The notes beneath the pieces are model-generated. The model did no database searches. It was not told where the DNA came from and saw only the letters and a program-made list of their open reading frames with translations. From assembly GCA_964371055.1 (NCBI GenBank), contig CAYJLF010000002.1, positions 186,001 to 250,000 of the forward strand: DNA of 64,000 nucleotides, written 5' to 3'. The position numbers and the translations under genes were made by a program. The DNA is from CAYJLF01 sp964371055. Its GTDB lineage: Bacteria > Eisenbacteria > RBG-16-71-46 > CAIMUX01. Of this stretch, positions 17,158-26,336 are shown piece by piece. Each line of letters opens with the position of its first letter. The first letter of the stretch is position 1.

Positions 17158-20100
17158 ATGAACGCTTCACGGGTGGCGACACCGACGCGTCCGTCACGCG
17201 AGACGGGGGGTCGCAGCCGGTCCGCACGGATCGCCGTGTCCGCTGCGATGCTCTGCGTGCTGGCGTCGTTCGTCTGCTCCTCGGGGTACGGCGCGGTCCT
17301 CGCAGACTCTCTCTCTCGCGAGTACCCCGAGGAAGCCGCGCGCCGGCTGATTGCGACCCATCCGGCCCTGGCGGCCTTTCGGGATGCGTGCGGACTCTCC
17401 CCGATCGACAAGGACCTCGCCCGCGACCCGGCGGCATCGGTGCGTCCTTTCCTCTCCTCGCCGTTACGGCGGAACGCGCCGCGCGTGGAGTTCGTTCACT
17501 TCCGGCAGCAGTTCGAAGGCTTTCCCGTCCTCGGGAGCATCGTCACCGTCGGTTGCGGAGAGGACGGTGGGGTGCGGACGGCGCGCGCGCGGGCGTTTCC
17601 CGTCTCCGGAGCCGGCGATTCCGGTGGCCGGAAGGATGTCTCCGGCCTCCGCTGGATCTCGCTCGAGCAGGCGCGGGCCGCCGCGATCGCCGACTGGCCC
17701 GCCGATCCGAGTCAGGCGTGGCCGACCGCCGGGGCTGCGCGGTTCGACTGGGATCTCGCCGAACAGGCATGGCTTCCAGAGGAGAGCGGCCTCCGCCCGG
17801 TCTGGCGCCTTCGGTTTCGCTCGATCGAGCCGGTCGTGGCCTGCCAGGCGCTGGTCGACGGTGAAACGGGAGCGCTGGTCGAGAGGGTGGACCTGTTGCG
17901 CCACGGATGGGATCCGGCTTCCGGGCCCGCCGCGCTCTCCTCTGCCCCCCTGTCCGTCTTCAACGGCCGCATCCTGGGCGGGATCGAACCGCGGACCGCG
18001 GGTGACGCCCTGGTCGAGGTGCCATTCCCCGGCCTCATCGCCGAACTGAAAGGGGGCGGTTACAGCATCAACGGCGTCACCGATCCCGAAGGGCGGATCC
18101 GCATCGACGCTCCCACCACCGGCGAGTACATCCTGCGCCTCGGTTTGAGCGGGGAGTACGCCAAGGTGATCAACGCGTCGCGCGGCTACACGGTGCCGGC
18201 CGACAGCATCGCCGTCAACGTGCCGGGCGGCGCGGAGTTCAACTGGACCGCCCGGGCCAGCCACGTGGAGCGTGACGCCTACTTCCATGTGACGCGGGCG
18301 CATGAGTTCAACCGGATGCTCGATGACGGGCCGGCCCTCGATGCGATCGATCGTCCGATCGATGTCATCGTCGATGTGCCGACCAGCCCTACCGAGGCGT
18401 GCAATGCCTGGTGGAACGGGCATGCGCTCGGCTTCTACGCCGAGACGCAGTACTGCCGTTCCTTCGCGCGCATCGCCGACATGGTCTACCACGAGTACGC
18501 CCACGCGGTGACGCAGGCGGTGACCGGTGGCTTCCTGACGGTGCCGGACGACCTGAACGAGGCGTGGAGCGACTATGCCGCCGCGACCTTGACCGGCGAC
18601 CCGAAGATCGGGCTCCACTTCGTCGGCCCGGGGACCTTCGTCCGGGAGCTGGAGACCGACCGCAGGTGGCCCGAGGACGCCAACCCGATCCCGCACATCC
18701 AGGGACTGATCCTCTCGGGCGCCCTCTGGGATCTGCGCCGGGAACTCGGGCCGTCTTTGACCGACTCGCTCTTCCACTTCGCGCGTTATGGCATGGCGCA
18801 GTCGTTCGAGCAGTATTTGTTCGACCTCCTCACGATCGACGATGACGACGGCATCCTCGAGAATGGTACGCGACACTCGGGGGCGATCCTGGCCGCCTTC
18901 CGTGCGCACGGGCTCGGCCTGGACTCCATCCGGCTGATCGGGCAGCCGGTCCCGGATCAGGGGGAAACGGCCGAGCCGATCGTCGTCTCGATCGAGATCG
19001 TCACGCCGTTGTCCCCCCTGGCGATCGAGGAGAGCGGCCTCTTCATGCAGCGGGCGGGCGAGTCGATCTTCACGCGCGTGCCGTTGGAACGCGGGTCGGA
19101 CCTGCGTTGGGGGGCCGTGGTCGCGCTGCCGGCCGCGGGGGAAGACGTGAGGTACTACTGGCAGGCGGCCAACGCCGCGGGGAGCGTGGCGCGCCTGCCG
19201 GCCGGCGCTCCCATGGAATCGTGGACCTTCCGCGTCGTGCCAGACACCGTCCCGCCGGAGGCGACGCATATCCCGCCCGAGGTGGCGATCGCCGGATACG
19301 GGGCGTTGCCGGTCCGGGTCGAGATGACCGATGACTCGGGGCGGATCGGCAGCGCGCGCTGCGCCTGGCGTTTCGATCCCACGGGAGTCGAGGGTGAGGT
19401 CCCGCTCGCGCGGGAACGAGGCAACACCTGGATCGGTCTTTTGCCGATCGATCCGGAGATGGCCGGCGGCACGCTCTCCTATCGGATCCGCGCCCGGGAT
19501 CGCGCCCCGACGCCCAACGAAACCGTGATCCCCGCGGAAGGAGAGTTCAAAGTCCCGGTGCGGGAAGGCCAACTCCTCGATCTCGAGGAGTCCGATGGCG
19601 GCCTCACGGCAGAGGGGGACTGGGAGTGGGGCGCTCCGGCCGACTCCGCGCGTGCCTACAGCGGCCGCCGGGTCTGGGCGACCGTGCTCGACGGAGTCTA
19701 CCGCGACAACATCTCTTCGAGCCTGGTCTGGGGTCCCCTCGACTTGCGCGACTGGGATCGCGCGCGACTGCAGTTCCGGCACCTCTACCGCACGGAGCCG
19801 GACTACGACGGAGGCTCCGTCTACGCCTCGACGAACCCCGCGAACGGCTGGAGACTGATCCCGCCTTCCGGCGGGTATCCCGACTACGCTCGTCCCTTCG
19901 GACCGGCCTACGGCGGAACGTCGGAGGGATGGGAGGAGGCGATCTTCCCGCTCGATTTCTACGTGGGCCGCACCATCTGGATTCGCTTCCAGTTCGATGC
20001 GGACCGCGCGGTCCGCGACATCGGTTGGTATCTCGACGACCTGGCGCTGGTCGCCGCGCAGGCGCTCGTCCCGCCGGAGCGCCTGACGGCAGAGCATGTG

Positions 20101-22137
20101 GGCGGAACGGGAGTCTGGTTGCGCTGGATTCCGCCCGAGGATGTCGATCGGAGGTCGCATCGCTTCGTGGGCTATCATCTCTACCGGGCGATCGGCGAGG
20201 AGCCGTTCACCGAGACGCCGTGGCGCCAGATCGAGCGGACCTCGGTCGCGTACCTCGACCCGACCGTGGCGGAGGGAGTGACGTATCGCTATCTCCTGCG
20301 GGCCGCCTACGACGAAGGAGAGAGCGAGGGACGCGGGATCGTGCTCACGCCGTCGCCCGGGCAGCTTGAGCTCCCCACGGGCGATCTGTCCGTCGTGATC
20401 CGCGACTATGCGGTGCGGGACACGATCGTCACCCTCCGGAACGCGGGGACCGCCGCTCTGCGTTTCTCGAGTTTCGTGGCGGATGCCGACGAAGAGCCCG
20501 CCCGGGTGCGGCTCTCGTTCCCGATCGCGGCGCAGGGCGACACGGAGTACGAGCGCCTGGCGGAAGATCCGGCCGAGGTCGCCGCCGACAGTTCCTCCTC
20601 GACCCCGCCCGATCTGGCCGCGATCGACGTCCGGCAGCGCACCGGCGAAGATGGCCTGTGGACGCTTCAGATCCGGTTGACCGGCCACCGTCCCTGGGGG
20701 GATCCGCGACGCGACTGGGGCGGATGGCTCTTCCTCGATCGGGACGGCGACCTGTCGACTTGCCGCCGGGATCTCGGCCCGCCGTGGGGTCAGGAGATCA
20801 ACATCGGCTACGAGACGGCCGTGGCCTTCGGCGCCCTCACGGCATCCGCCGGTTATCCGGACGAACCGGCTGTGCTCTTCGGTGCGGCGGTCTCGCCGTT
20901 CCCCGTACCGTTGTCCGAGACGGTGTTGCCCGCCGGAGCGGACACGCTCACGCTCACGATCCCACTGACTCTGTTGTCCTATCCCGAACGGTTGCAGATC
21001 GCCGTGGTCATCGGCCGTGACGGCGAGGCGAGCGCGATCGACCAGGCACCGGACCTGCCGGCGGCATCCTGGCTGCGCAGAGAGCCGGTTGGAGGGACGA
21101 TTCCGGGCGAGCGGGACCTCGATCTGCAGCTGCAGATGGAGACGGAGGGGTTGCCCAACGGGCTCTACCGCGCCGCGCTGCTTCTCGAGACGACGATGCA
21201 GCGCGAGGCCTGGCAGCGTCTGCCGGTGACGCTGGAGGTCGATCGCGATCTTCCGGCCGAACTGGAAGAGATCGATTTCGTCTCCTCCCGGCGCGAGCTC
21301 GAGGGTCGCTTCCGCCTGCGGAGAGAGGTCGTTCCCGACTCGGTCTGGGTCGAGCGCGCCGAGGGTGAGGCATGGGTCCGCATCGACGAGGACGTGCTGG
21401 TCCCGGATCCGGACGGGAGGTACACCTTCCACGACTCACGGGCGGTGACCACCGTGACCTCGACCTATCGCATCCAGGTGCGCCAGGGTGCGTACGTGCG
21501 CCACTACGGTCCCTACACGACGACCTGGAACTGGCAACCGCCTGCGCTCGAGGCAGTGGAGCTGGCATCGACCGACGAGGGGATCGCAGGGACCTTCCGG
21601 GTCCCGGACCTCTTCGAGCCGAGGCCGGCGGTGCGTCTCGCGCGCCTGTGGCCGGCGGAAGAGTGGCGGAGCCTTCGCATCGACGCATCGGACCCCGATT
21701 CCGCCGGCACGGTGCGCTTTTTCGACCGGTGGCTGGAGTCCCGCCCGGGATCGATTCGGCCGGACGAACGGTATGTCTATCGGGTGACGCTGCAGTTCGG
21801 ACCTGCCGACAGTCTCATCTATGAAGGGCTCGAGACGGTCTTTGCGCCGCCGCTGCCGCAGACGCTGGAGCTGCATCCGCCGCGGCCCAACCCGTTCCGG
21901 AACGACGTGCTCTTCCGCCTCGACCTGCCGGCGGCCGGAGGCGTGCGACTCGAGCTGTTCGATGTCCAGGGGCGCCGGCGTGCCGTGCTCGCGCGCGGCG
22001 AACTCCCCGCGGGAGTCCACCATCTACTCTGGGACGGCCGCGACTCGGGAGGAGAGGCCCTTCCCGCCGGCGTCTACTGGGTTCGCCTCCAAGGCGCGGG
22101 CGCCGTGCGCCTGCTGCGACTGGTCAGAGTGCGCTGA
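17158..22137 (+). CDS. Large secreted thermolysin/fungalysin-like metalloprotease, multi-domain
   Basis: Protein of 1659 residues. ATG 17158 lies just after GGAAGGGA, and a signal peptide follows (SAAMLCVLASFVCSSGYGA). Residues about 110-260 look like an FTP/PepSY propeptide (FVHFRQQFEGFPVLGS, then ISLEQARAAAIADW). A carboxypeptidase-regulatory-like sandwich sits near 285-345. The zinc site is HEYAH near residue 445, with the Glu ligand in LNEAWSDYAAA about 20 residues later, the gluzincin (M4/M36) pattern. Then come about 500 residues of beta-rich sequence, a fibronectin III-like unit (about 975-1065, ERLTAEHVGGTGVWLRWIPP), more sandwich domains, and a FlgD-like C-terminal module (HPPRPNPFRNDVLFRLDLP to GVYWVRLQG). 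An exported protease retained or sorted by its C-terminal module is the best reading. Substrate unknown. Confidence 0.88.
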   Translation: MNASRVATPTRPSRETGGRSRSARIAVSAAMLCVLASFVCSSGYGAVLADSLSREYPEEAARRLIATHPALAAFRDACGLSPIDKDLARDPAASVRPFLSSPLRRNAPRVEFVHFRQQFEGFPVLGSIVTVGCGEDGGVRTARARAFPVSGAGDSGGRKDVSGLRWISLEQARAAAIADWPADPSQAWPTAGAARFDWDLAEQAWLPEESGLRPVWRLRFRSIEPVVACQALVDGETGALVERVDLLRHGWDPASGPAALSSAPLSVFNGRILGGIEPRTAGDALVEVPFPGLIAELKGGGYSINGVTDPEGRIRIDAPTTGEYILRLGLSGEYAKVINASRGYTVPADSIAVNVPGGAEFNWTARASHVERDAYFHVTRAHEFNRMLDDGPALDAIDRPIDVIVDVPTSPTEACNAWWNGHALGFYAETQYCRSFARIADMVYHEYAHAVTQAVTGGFLTVPDDLNEAWSDYAAATLTGDPKIGLHFVGPGTFVRELETDRRWPEDANPIPHIQGLILSGALWDLRRELGPSLTDSLFHFARYGMAQSFEQYLFDLLTIDDDDGILENGTRHSGAILAAFRAHGLGLDSIRLIGQPVPDQGETAEPIVVSIEIVTPLSPLAIEESGLFMQRAGESIFTRVPLERGSDLRWGAVVALPAAGEDVRYYWQAANAAGSVARLPAGAPMESWTFRVVPDTVPPEATHIPPEVAIAGYGALPVRVEMTDDSGRIGSARCAWRFDPTGVEGEVPLARERGNTWIGLLPIDPEMAGGTLSYRIRARDRAPTPNETVIPAEGEFKVPVREGQLLDLEESDGGLTAEGDWEWGAPADSARAYSGRRVWATVLDGVYRDNISSSLVWGPLDLRDWDRARLQFRHLYRTEPDYDGGSVYASTNPANGWRLIPPSGGYPDYARPFGPAYGGTSEGWEEAIFPLDFYVGRTIWIRFQFDADRAVRDIGWYLDDLALVAAQALVPPERLTAEHVGGTGVWLRWIPPEDVDRRSHRFVGYHLYRAIGEEPFTETPWRQIERTSVAYLDPTVAEGVTYRYLLRAAYDEGESEGRGIVLTPSPGQLELPTGDLSVVIRDYAVRDTIVTLRNAGTAALRFSSFVADADEEPARVRLSFPIAAQGDTEYERLAEDPAEVAADSSSSTPPDLAAIDVRQRTGEDGLWTLQIRLTGHRPWGDPRRDWGGWLFLDRDGDLSTCRRDLGPPWGQEINIGYETAVAFGALTASAGYPDEPAVLFGAAVSPFPVPLSETVLPAGADTLTLTIPLTLLSYPERLQIAVVIGRDGEASAIDQAPDLPAASWLRREPVGGTIPGERDLDLQLQMETEGLPNGLYRAALLLETTMQREAWQRLPVTLEVDRDLPAELEEIDFVSSRRELEGRFRLRREVVPDSVWVERAEGEAWVRIDEDVLVPDPDGRYTFHDSRAVTTVTSTYRIQVRQGAYVRHYGPYTTTWNWQPPALEAVELASTDEGIAGTFRVPDLFEPRPAVRLARLWPAEEWRSLRIDASDPDSAGTVRFFDRWLESRPGSIRPDERYVYRVTLQFGPADSLIYEGLETVFAPPLPQTLELHPPRPNPFRNDVLFRLDLPAAGGVRLELFDVQGRRRAVLARGELPAGVHHLLWDGRDSGGEALPAGVYWVRLQGAGAVRLLRLVRVR

Positions 22138-22233
22138 TCACGGCGATGGTCGCGGCGCGACCGTGTGTCTCGCCGCTTTCGGCCGGCGCGGCGCGGATCG
22201 ATCCTCTTGTGCCGCGACGAGATACTCCGGGCA

Positions 22234-22262
22234 TTGCATCCGCGGCCGCGATGCATTATCAT
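22234..22262 (+). promoter_or_regulatory. Candidate promoter overlapped by an inverted repeat
   Basis: TTGCAT (22234-22239), a 17-base spacer and TATCAT (22257-22262) form a good promoter 65 bp before ATG 22327. The spacer contains CGCGGCCGCG (22241-22250), flanked by TGCAT and ATGCA. This gives a near-perfect dyad centred between the -35 and -10, a likely place for a repressor. Confidence 0.5.
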
Positions 22263-22326
22263 CCCCGACCGTGCAACGAGATCCCACCCCGTTCGTGCTC
22301 AAAGGGAGTTTCACAAGGAGGGCCTC

Positions 22327-23868
22327 ATGTCATCTTGTCAACGTCTTGTCATCGCCCTCGTCCTGGTGGGCGCGGCCGCCCTCGCGTCGGCGCCGGCCTC
22401 AGGCGAAGTCATTCCAGCTCAGGTGGTCGTCCTGACGACCGATCCGATCGGCGGCTCCACCGTCAGCGGCCTCAACGCTCCTTTCACCGACGGCAACGGC
22501 CGGGTCGGATTCGTCGGCTCGATGGCCGATGCCCAACGGTTCATCTGGTGGGATACGGGCCCGGTCTTCTTCAGCAATGATGCGCTGCCGGATGTGTTGA
22601 CCGGCAGTGAATCGACGATGGGGGTCAGCGATGACGGGGGGTTCATCTACAGCCCCAGCTTCAACGGCAATGACGCGGTTTACAGCGACGTTGGGAAGAT
22701 CCTGGCCAAGGGCGATCCGATGCCGGTGCTGCCGGGTCTTGGCCCTTGGTCTTCCTTCAACAGCCGCCCCACGATGAATCCGGACGGCACGGCCTACTGG
22801 ATCGCCGGCACCTCCGACACCCAGGGCGGCTCCAGTTCGAACCGTCACTTGCTGAAGGCCGTGCCGCCGTATGCGGACTCGACCTTCGTCCGCATGCTGG
22901 GCGGCGGCGACGTGATCGAGGGAAAGACGATCCGCACGACGGCCAGCAACTTCGACTACGACATCTCGGACAACAACCTCCATCACATCCATGTCCTCGA
23001 CATGAACGTGACCTTGAACGAACACCTCTACGTCGACGGCGCCTTCGTCGCGGTCGAGGGAAGCCCGACGGGCCAGGGCGACAACTGGGCCGCGTTCGAT
23101 AACGTGAGCATCAACAACGACGGACACTACATCTTCACCGGTGACACCGACGGCGCCACCGGGATCGACGAGTTCGTCGCCTATGACGGCGAGATCAAGG
23201 TGCGCGAGGGGGATGACCTCGACGAGATCCTCCTTCCGCCCGGGGCGACTCTCCGAGCGGCCAGCCTCAACAACCGGGGGCAGGTCGCGCACATCTGGGG
23301 GGCGTCGACCGGGGGCGCCGAGTGGCTCTTCGTCGGTGACGGCGCCACGCTCGGTCTCTCGATGCTGGTGCTGGCGGTCGGGGACTCGCTCGACACCGAT
23401 GACGACGGGTTCGGGGAGTACGCGGTGCTCGACTTCAACGCCAGCGGCACGGTCGGGCCCGGTCTCGATTTTGCCGACAACGGCTACGTCTTCGTGGACG
23501 TCGATCTCGGAGATCCGGCCGGAAGCACGTTCGAAGCGGTCATCCGCGTCACGGTCGATGCAACGAGCGCGGTGGCGGGTCCGTCGGAGGTCCGCGGCTT
23601 CGATCTGCGCGTCGTGCCCAATCCGATGACCGATGCGGTCCGGATCCTGGGTGCGCGGGCGTTCGTGGGGACCGTTGCCCTCTCGATCCACGACGTGGCC
23701 GGGCGCCGGGTCCGGATGCTCGCGCCGGCCGCCGGTGACAAGGGGCCGATCGACATCCTCTGGGACGGACGGAACGACGCGGGCGAGCGCGTGTCCGCCG
23801 GGACCTACTTCGTCCGTGCGGAGGCAGAGGAGGGAAGCCACACGGCACGGCTGACGGTGGTCCGTTAG
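22327..23868 (+). CDS. Exported repeat protein with FlgD-like C-terminal module
   Basis: Protein of 513 residues. ATG 22327 follows AAGGAGG; a longer open frame exists but only this start gives a clean signal peptide (LVIALVLVGAAALASAPASG). Residues 30-410 contain recurring units with an N/D-G-x-[VA]-x-F/[YW] core: SGLNAPFTDGNGRVGFVGS, TMNPDGTAYWIAG, SINNDGHYIFTGD, SLNNRGQVAHIWG, FADNGYVFVDVD. Units of this style occur in exported proteins of Planctomycetes-like bacteria and probably form a beta-propeller. The last 90 residues are a FlgD-like module (RVVPNPMTDAVRI, WDGRNDAGERVSAGTYFVRA). Nothing enzymatic is visible. Probably secreted or surface exposed; function unknown. Confidence 0.82.
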   Translation: MSSCQRLVIALVLVGAAALASAPASGEVIPAQVVVLTTDPIGGSTVSGLNAPFTDGNGRVGFVGSMADAQRFIWWDTGPVFFSNDALPDVLTGSESTMGVSDDGGFIYSPSFNGNDAVYSDVGKILAKGDPMPVLPGLGPWSSFNSRPTMNPDGTAYWIAGTSDTQGGSSSNRHLLKAVPPYADSTFVRMLGGGDVIEGKTIRTTASNFDYDISDNNLHHIHVLDMNVTLNEHLYVDGAFVAVEGSPTGQGDNWAAFDNVSINNDGHYIFTGDTDGATGIDEFVAYDGEIKVREGDDLDEILLPPGATLRAASLNNRGQVAHIWGASTGGAEWLFVGDGATLGLSMLVLAVGDSLDTDDDGFGEYAVLDFNASGTVGPGLDFADNGYVFVDVDLGDPAGSTFEAVIRVTVDATSAVAGPSEVRGFDLRVVPNPMTDAVRILGARAFVGTVALSIHDVAGRRVRMLAPAAGDKGPIDILWDGRNDAGERVSAGTYFVRAEAEEGSHTARLTVVR

Positions 23869-23882
23869 AGAAGTCACGAAGT

Positions 23883-23912
23883 GCGGAGGGGGCGCCCTGC
23901 CGCTCCCTCCGC
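23883..23912 (+). terminator. Hairpin after the exported repeat protein
   Basis: GCGGAGGG (23883-23890) pairs with CCCTCCGC (23905-23912) around a 14-base loop, starting 14 bp after the stop at 23868. No T tract follows, so confidence is modest. Confidence 0.4.
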
Positions 23913-23935
23913 CGATCGTCCGCCCCAGACGGCGA

Positions 23936-23963
23936 TTGACCGGGGCCGAACGCGCGTTACCAT
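23936..23963 (+). promoter_or_regulatory. Candidate promoter placing the start codon at the 5' end of the RNA
   Basis: TTGACC (23936-23941), a 16-base spacer and TACCAT (23958-23963). ATG 23974 is only about 10 bp after the -10, and there is no Shine-Dalgarno sequence before it, so the transcript may be leaderless. Confidence 0.4.
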
Positions 23964-23973
23964 CCCCTCCACC

Positions 23974-25104
23974 ATGGCTCGCTCCTTCTCCCACGGCATC
24001 GCCCGGCTGGCCTTGTCCGCCTGCATCGTGGCCGGCGCCACGGCCGCGCTCGCGGTCGCCCCACCTCCCGCTCCCGCGGACAGCACGCAGGAGTACTTCT
24101 TCTATCGAGGACGCGACTACGGCTCGGAGAAGCTGGGCACGCCGACGAGACTGATCGTCAATGGCGGCTTCGGCATCCTGCAGATGGAGAACCGCTCGAA
24201 CCGTCTCTCCGACATCGAGTGGGCGACCGGCTGGCGCGGTCTCTGGAAGAACCTCGGACATCCCGTGGAGTCGATCGAGCAGAAGGGATGGTGGGACTTC
24301 ATCGCCTCTGAGGTCATCCCGTTCAGCGTCAATCGCGAGAGCAGCCAGTACTGGCCGAACTACCTGAACCACCTGATCGGCGGAGGGATGAGCTACCGCC
24401 GCATGCGGGAGTGGTACACCTGGCACGGCGTTCCGTACGCGAGGCCGGCCGCGGTGGTGACGCTGACGGTCTATCACCTGCTCAACGAGACGGTCGAGAT
24501 GCACAACCGCACCGGCTGGCGGGCCGACCCGGTAGCCGACGTCTACATCTTCGACACCGCCGGCATCTTCGTCTTCAGCTCTGATCGGGTGTGCCGTTTC
24601 TTCAGCCGGACGCTCCACCTGGAGGACTGGTCGTTCCAGCCGCTGTACGACCCGGTGACGGGGAGCCTGGAGAATGTCGGTCAGAACTACATGGTCCGTT
24701 TCGGCCTTCGCCGCACGGCTCCCTGGAGCCTCTTCTATCACTGGGGCAATGGCGGCGAACTCGGCCTCTCCCGCGATCTCGGCGGCGGGCGCCACGTGAG
24801 TCTCGGCGGCGGTTTCGTGGCCAAGAGTCTCACCGACGCCGACGCCTACAGCGAGACCGTCGACCTGGTCACGAGCGCGGGGCTTTTCTACGACCGCGAA
24901 GGGAGCCTGCTGGCCGGCTTGCTGTACTCGCCGCGCCGGGACGGCCGCGTGCGCCTCAACCTATACCCGGGCCTGCTGCGCGTCGGTTCCCTCCGGCCCG
25001 GCTTCACGATCATCCTCACCGACGAATCGGACGTGCTGACCGGCATCACCTTCGGCAGCGTGCCCCTGATCCCGGTGGGCCCCGGCGGCAAGCCGTTCGG
25101 TTGA
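23974..25104 (+). CDS. Exported protein, possible outer-membrane protein, unknown family
   Basis: Protein of 376 residues from ATG 23974; a signal peptide is clear (LALSACIVAGATAALAVAPP). The open frame continues 31 codons upstream, but those precede the candidate promoter. The middle holds Trp/Tyr-rich stretches (SSQYWPNYLNHLIGGGMSY, REWYTWHGVPYARP). The last 150 residues alternate hydrophobic and polar residues as in beta-barrel strands (YMVRFGLRRTAPWSLFYHWG, HVSLGGGFVAKSL, GRVRLNLYPGLLRVGSLRPG). The C-terminus does not end in the usual aromatic residue. I do not recognise the family. An outer-membrane or periplasmic location is inference only. Confidence 0.72.
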   Translation: MARSFSHGIARLALSACIVAGATAALAVAPPPAPADSTQEYFFYRGRDYGSEKLGTPTRLIVNGGFGILQMENRSNRLSDIEWATGWRGLWKNLGHPVESIEQKGWWDFIASEVIPFSVNRESSQYWPNYLNHLIGGGMSYRRMREWYTWHGVPYARPAAVVTLTVYHLLNETVEMHNRTGWRADPVADVYIFDTAGIFVFSSDRVCRFFSRTLHLEDWSFQPLYDPVTGSLENVGQNYMVRFGLRRTAPWSLFYHWGNGGELGLSRDLGGGRHVSLGGGFVAKSLTDADAYSETVDLVTSAGLFYDREGSLLAGLLYSPRRDGRVRLNLYPGLLRVGSLRPGFTIILTDESDVLTGITFGSVPLIPVGPGGKPFG

Positions 25105-25178
25105 GCCGGCGCCAGGGGAGGAACACGCGCTACCGGTTCCGCTGACCGTTCCGCTGACCGGCCCTATCGTCCGGCCCG

Positions 25179-26336
25179 CTACTTCAGCGCCTCTTCCCCC
25201 CCGAGCGAGCGGTAGGGATCGAGTTCCGCCAGGATGGCGCGATCTGCGTCCGTGGCCGACTGCGTGATCATCCGGGAGAGGAGCGCGCCGACGCCGGGGC
25301 CGAGCATGTACCCCTGGCCGCACATGCCGACTGCCTGGATGAAGCCTTCGACCTCGCGCGCCGGGCCGATCAGCGGCGATCCGTCGGGAGTCATGGGGTA
25401 GAGACCGCGCCAGGTGCGCCGGACCTTGAGATGAGCCAGCTTGGGCACGAGATCGACCATTCTCCTCGCGATCATCGGCAGGAAGGTGGAGGTCTCACGG
25501 CGGTCGGTGCCGACCACCGGCGGTTCCGGGGTGATGCAGAAGACCACCTGCCCCGGCTTGTGCTGGTAGAAGTAGTAGTTCTTCGAACCTTCCGTCGGGC
25601 GGATGTCGACGATCATCGGGCCGATGAAGGGGGCCACCGGTTCGGTGATCCCGGCCTCGTGGCTGTCGGGGACGACCGGGATGTCGGCGCCGATCGACTC
25701 GGAGAGCGAGCGCGCCCAGGGTCCGGCGGCATTGACCACCGTTTCGGTGGCGTACCCCCCGCGGTCGGTGCGCACGCCGGCGACCCGCCCACGGCGGCGG
25801 ATCACCCCCGTCACCCGCTCGCCAAAGCGGAAGTCCACGCCGAGCTTTCGCGCCTGGTCATGAAAGGCGACGCTGCTCAGGAGGGGAGAGGCCGACCCGT
25901 CGCCCGGCGAGAAGGTCCCGCCTCGCAGTCCTTCCGGGTTCAAATCAGGCACGATGCCGAGCATCTCGTCGCAGTCGAGCCAGCGGATGTCGAGTCCGTG
26001 GCGGAGTTGCTCGATCAGGAGTTCGCGCAGCGCCCGTTCCTCTCGTTCGCGGTAGGCGACGAAGACATAGCCGTTCTGCTGCCACTCGAGCTCGTGGCCG
26101 TAACGCTCCTTCCAGGTCGAGAAGACCCGGAGCGAGTCGAGGCAGAGGCGGATCTTGGACGGCTGCGAGTGCGTGGCGCGGATTCCGCCGATGGCAGCCT
26201 TGTTGCTGCCCTGGCCCGGACCGGCGAACTGGTCGATGACGAGGGGCTTGAGACCGGCCTCGGCCAGAAAGAGCGCCGCCGGAAGGCCCACGCTGCCGGC
26301 TCCGACGATGATCGCGTCGTAGACCTTGGTGCTCAT
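25179..26336 (-). CDS. DAO-type FAD-dependent amine/imino-acid dehydrogenase, beta subunit
   Basis: Protein of 385 residues. ATG 26336 overlaps the stop of the next gene upstream by one base (TGATG). The N-terminal FAD-binding site is DAIIVGAGSVGLPAALFLAEAG. Residues 40-60 (GSNKAAIGGIRATHSQPSKI) resemble the flavin-contacting region of sarcosine oxidase beta and D-hydroxyproline dehydrogenase. C-terminal RTWRGLYPMTPDGSPLIGPA and GFIQAVGMCGQGYMLGPGVG are typical of the DAO family. It should oxidise an N-methyl or cyclic amino acid (sarcosine, proline or hydroxyproline type) and pass electrons to the Fe-S flavoprotein encoded just upstream. Substrate not resolved. Confidence 0.88.
   Translation of the reverse strand: MSTKVYDAIIVGAGSVGLPAALFLAEAGLKPLVIDQFAGPGQGSNKAAIGGIRATHSQPSKIRLCLDSLRVFSTWKERYGHELEWQQNGYVFVAYREREERALRELLIEQLRHGLDIRWLDCDEMLGIVPDLNPEGLRGGTFSPGDGSASPLLSSVAFHDQARKLGVDFRFGERVTGVIRRRGRVAGVRTDRGGYATETVVNAAGPWARSLSESIGADIPVVPDSHEAGITEPVAPFIGPMIVDIRPTEGSKNYYFYQHKPGQVVFCITPEPPVVGTDRRETSTFLPMIARRMVDLVPKLAHLKVRRTWRGLYPMTPDGSPLIGPAREVEGFIQAVGMCGQGYMLGPGVGALLSRMITQSATDADRAILAELDPYRSLGGEEALK

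Noticed and set aside
17464..21432. Open frame of about 1322 codons on the minus strand
   Set aside because: It is antisense to the 1659-residue protease, which has a signal peptide, zinc motif and C-terminal module. The minus-strand product has no recognisable features.
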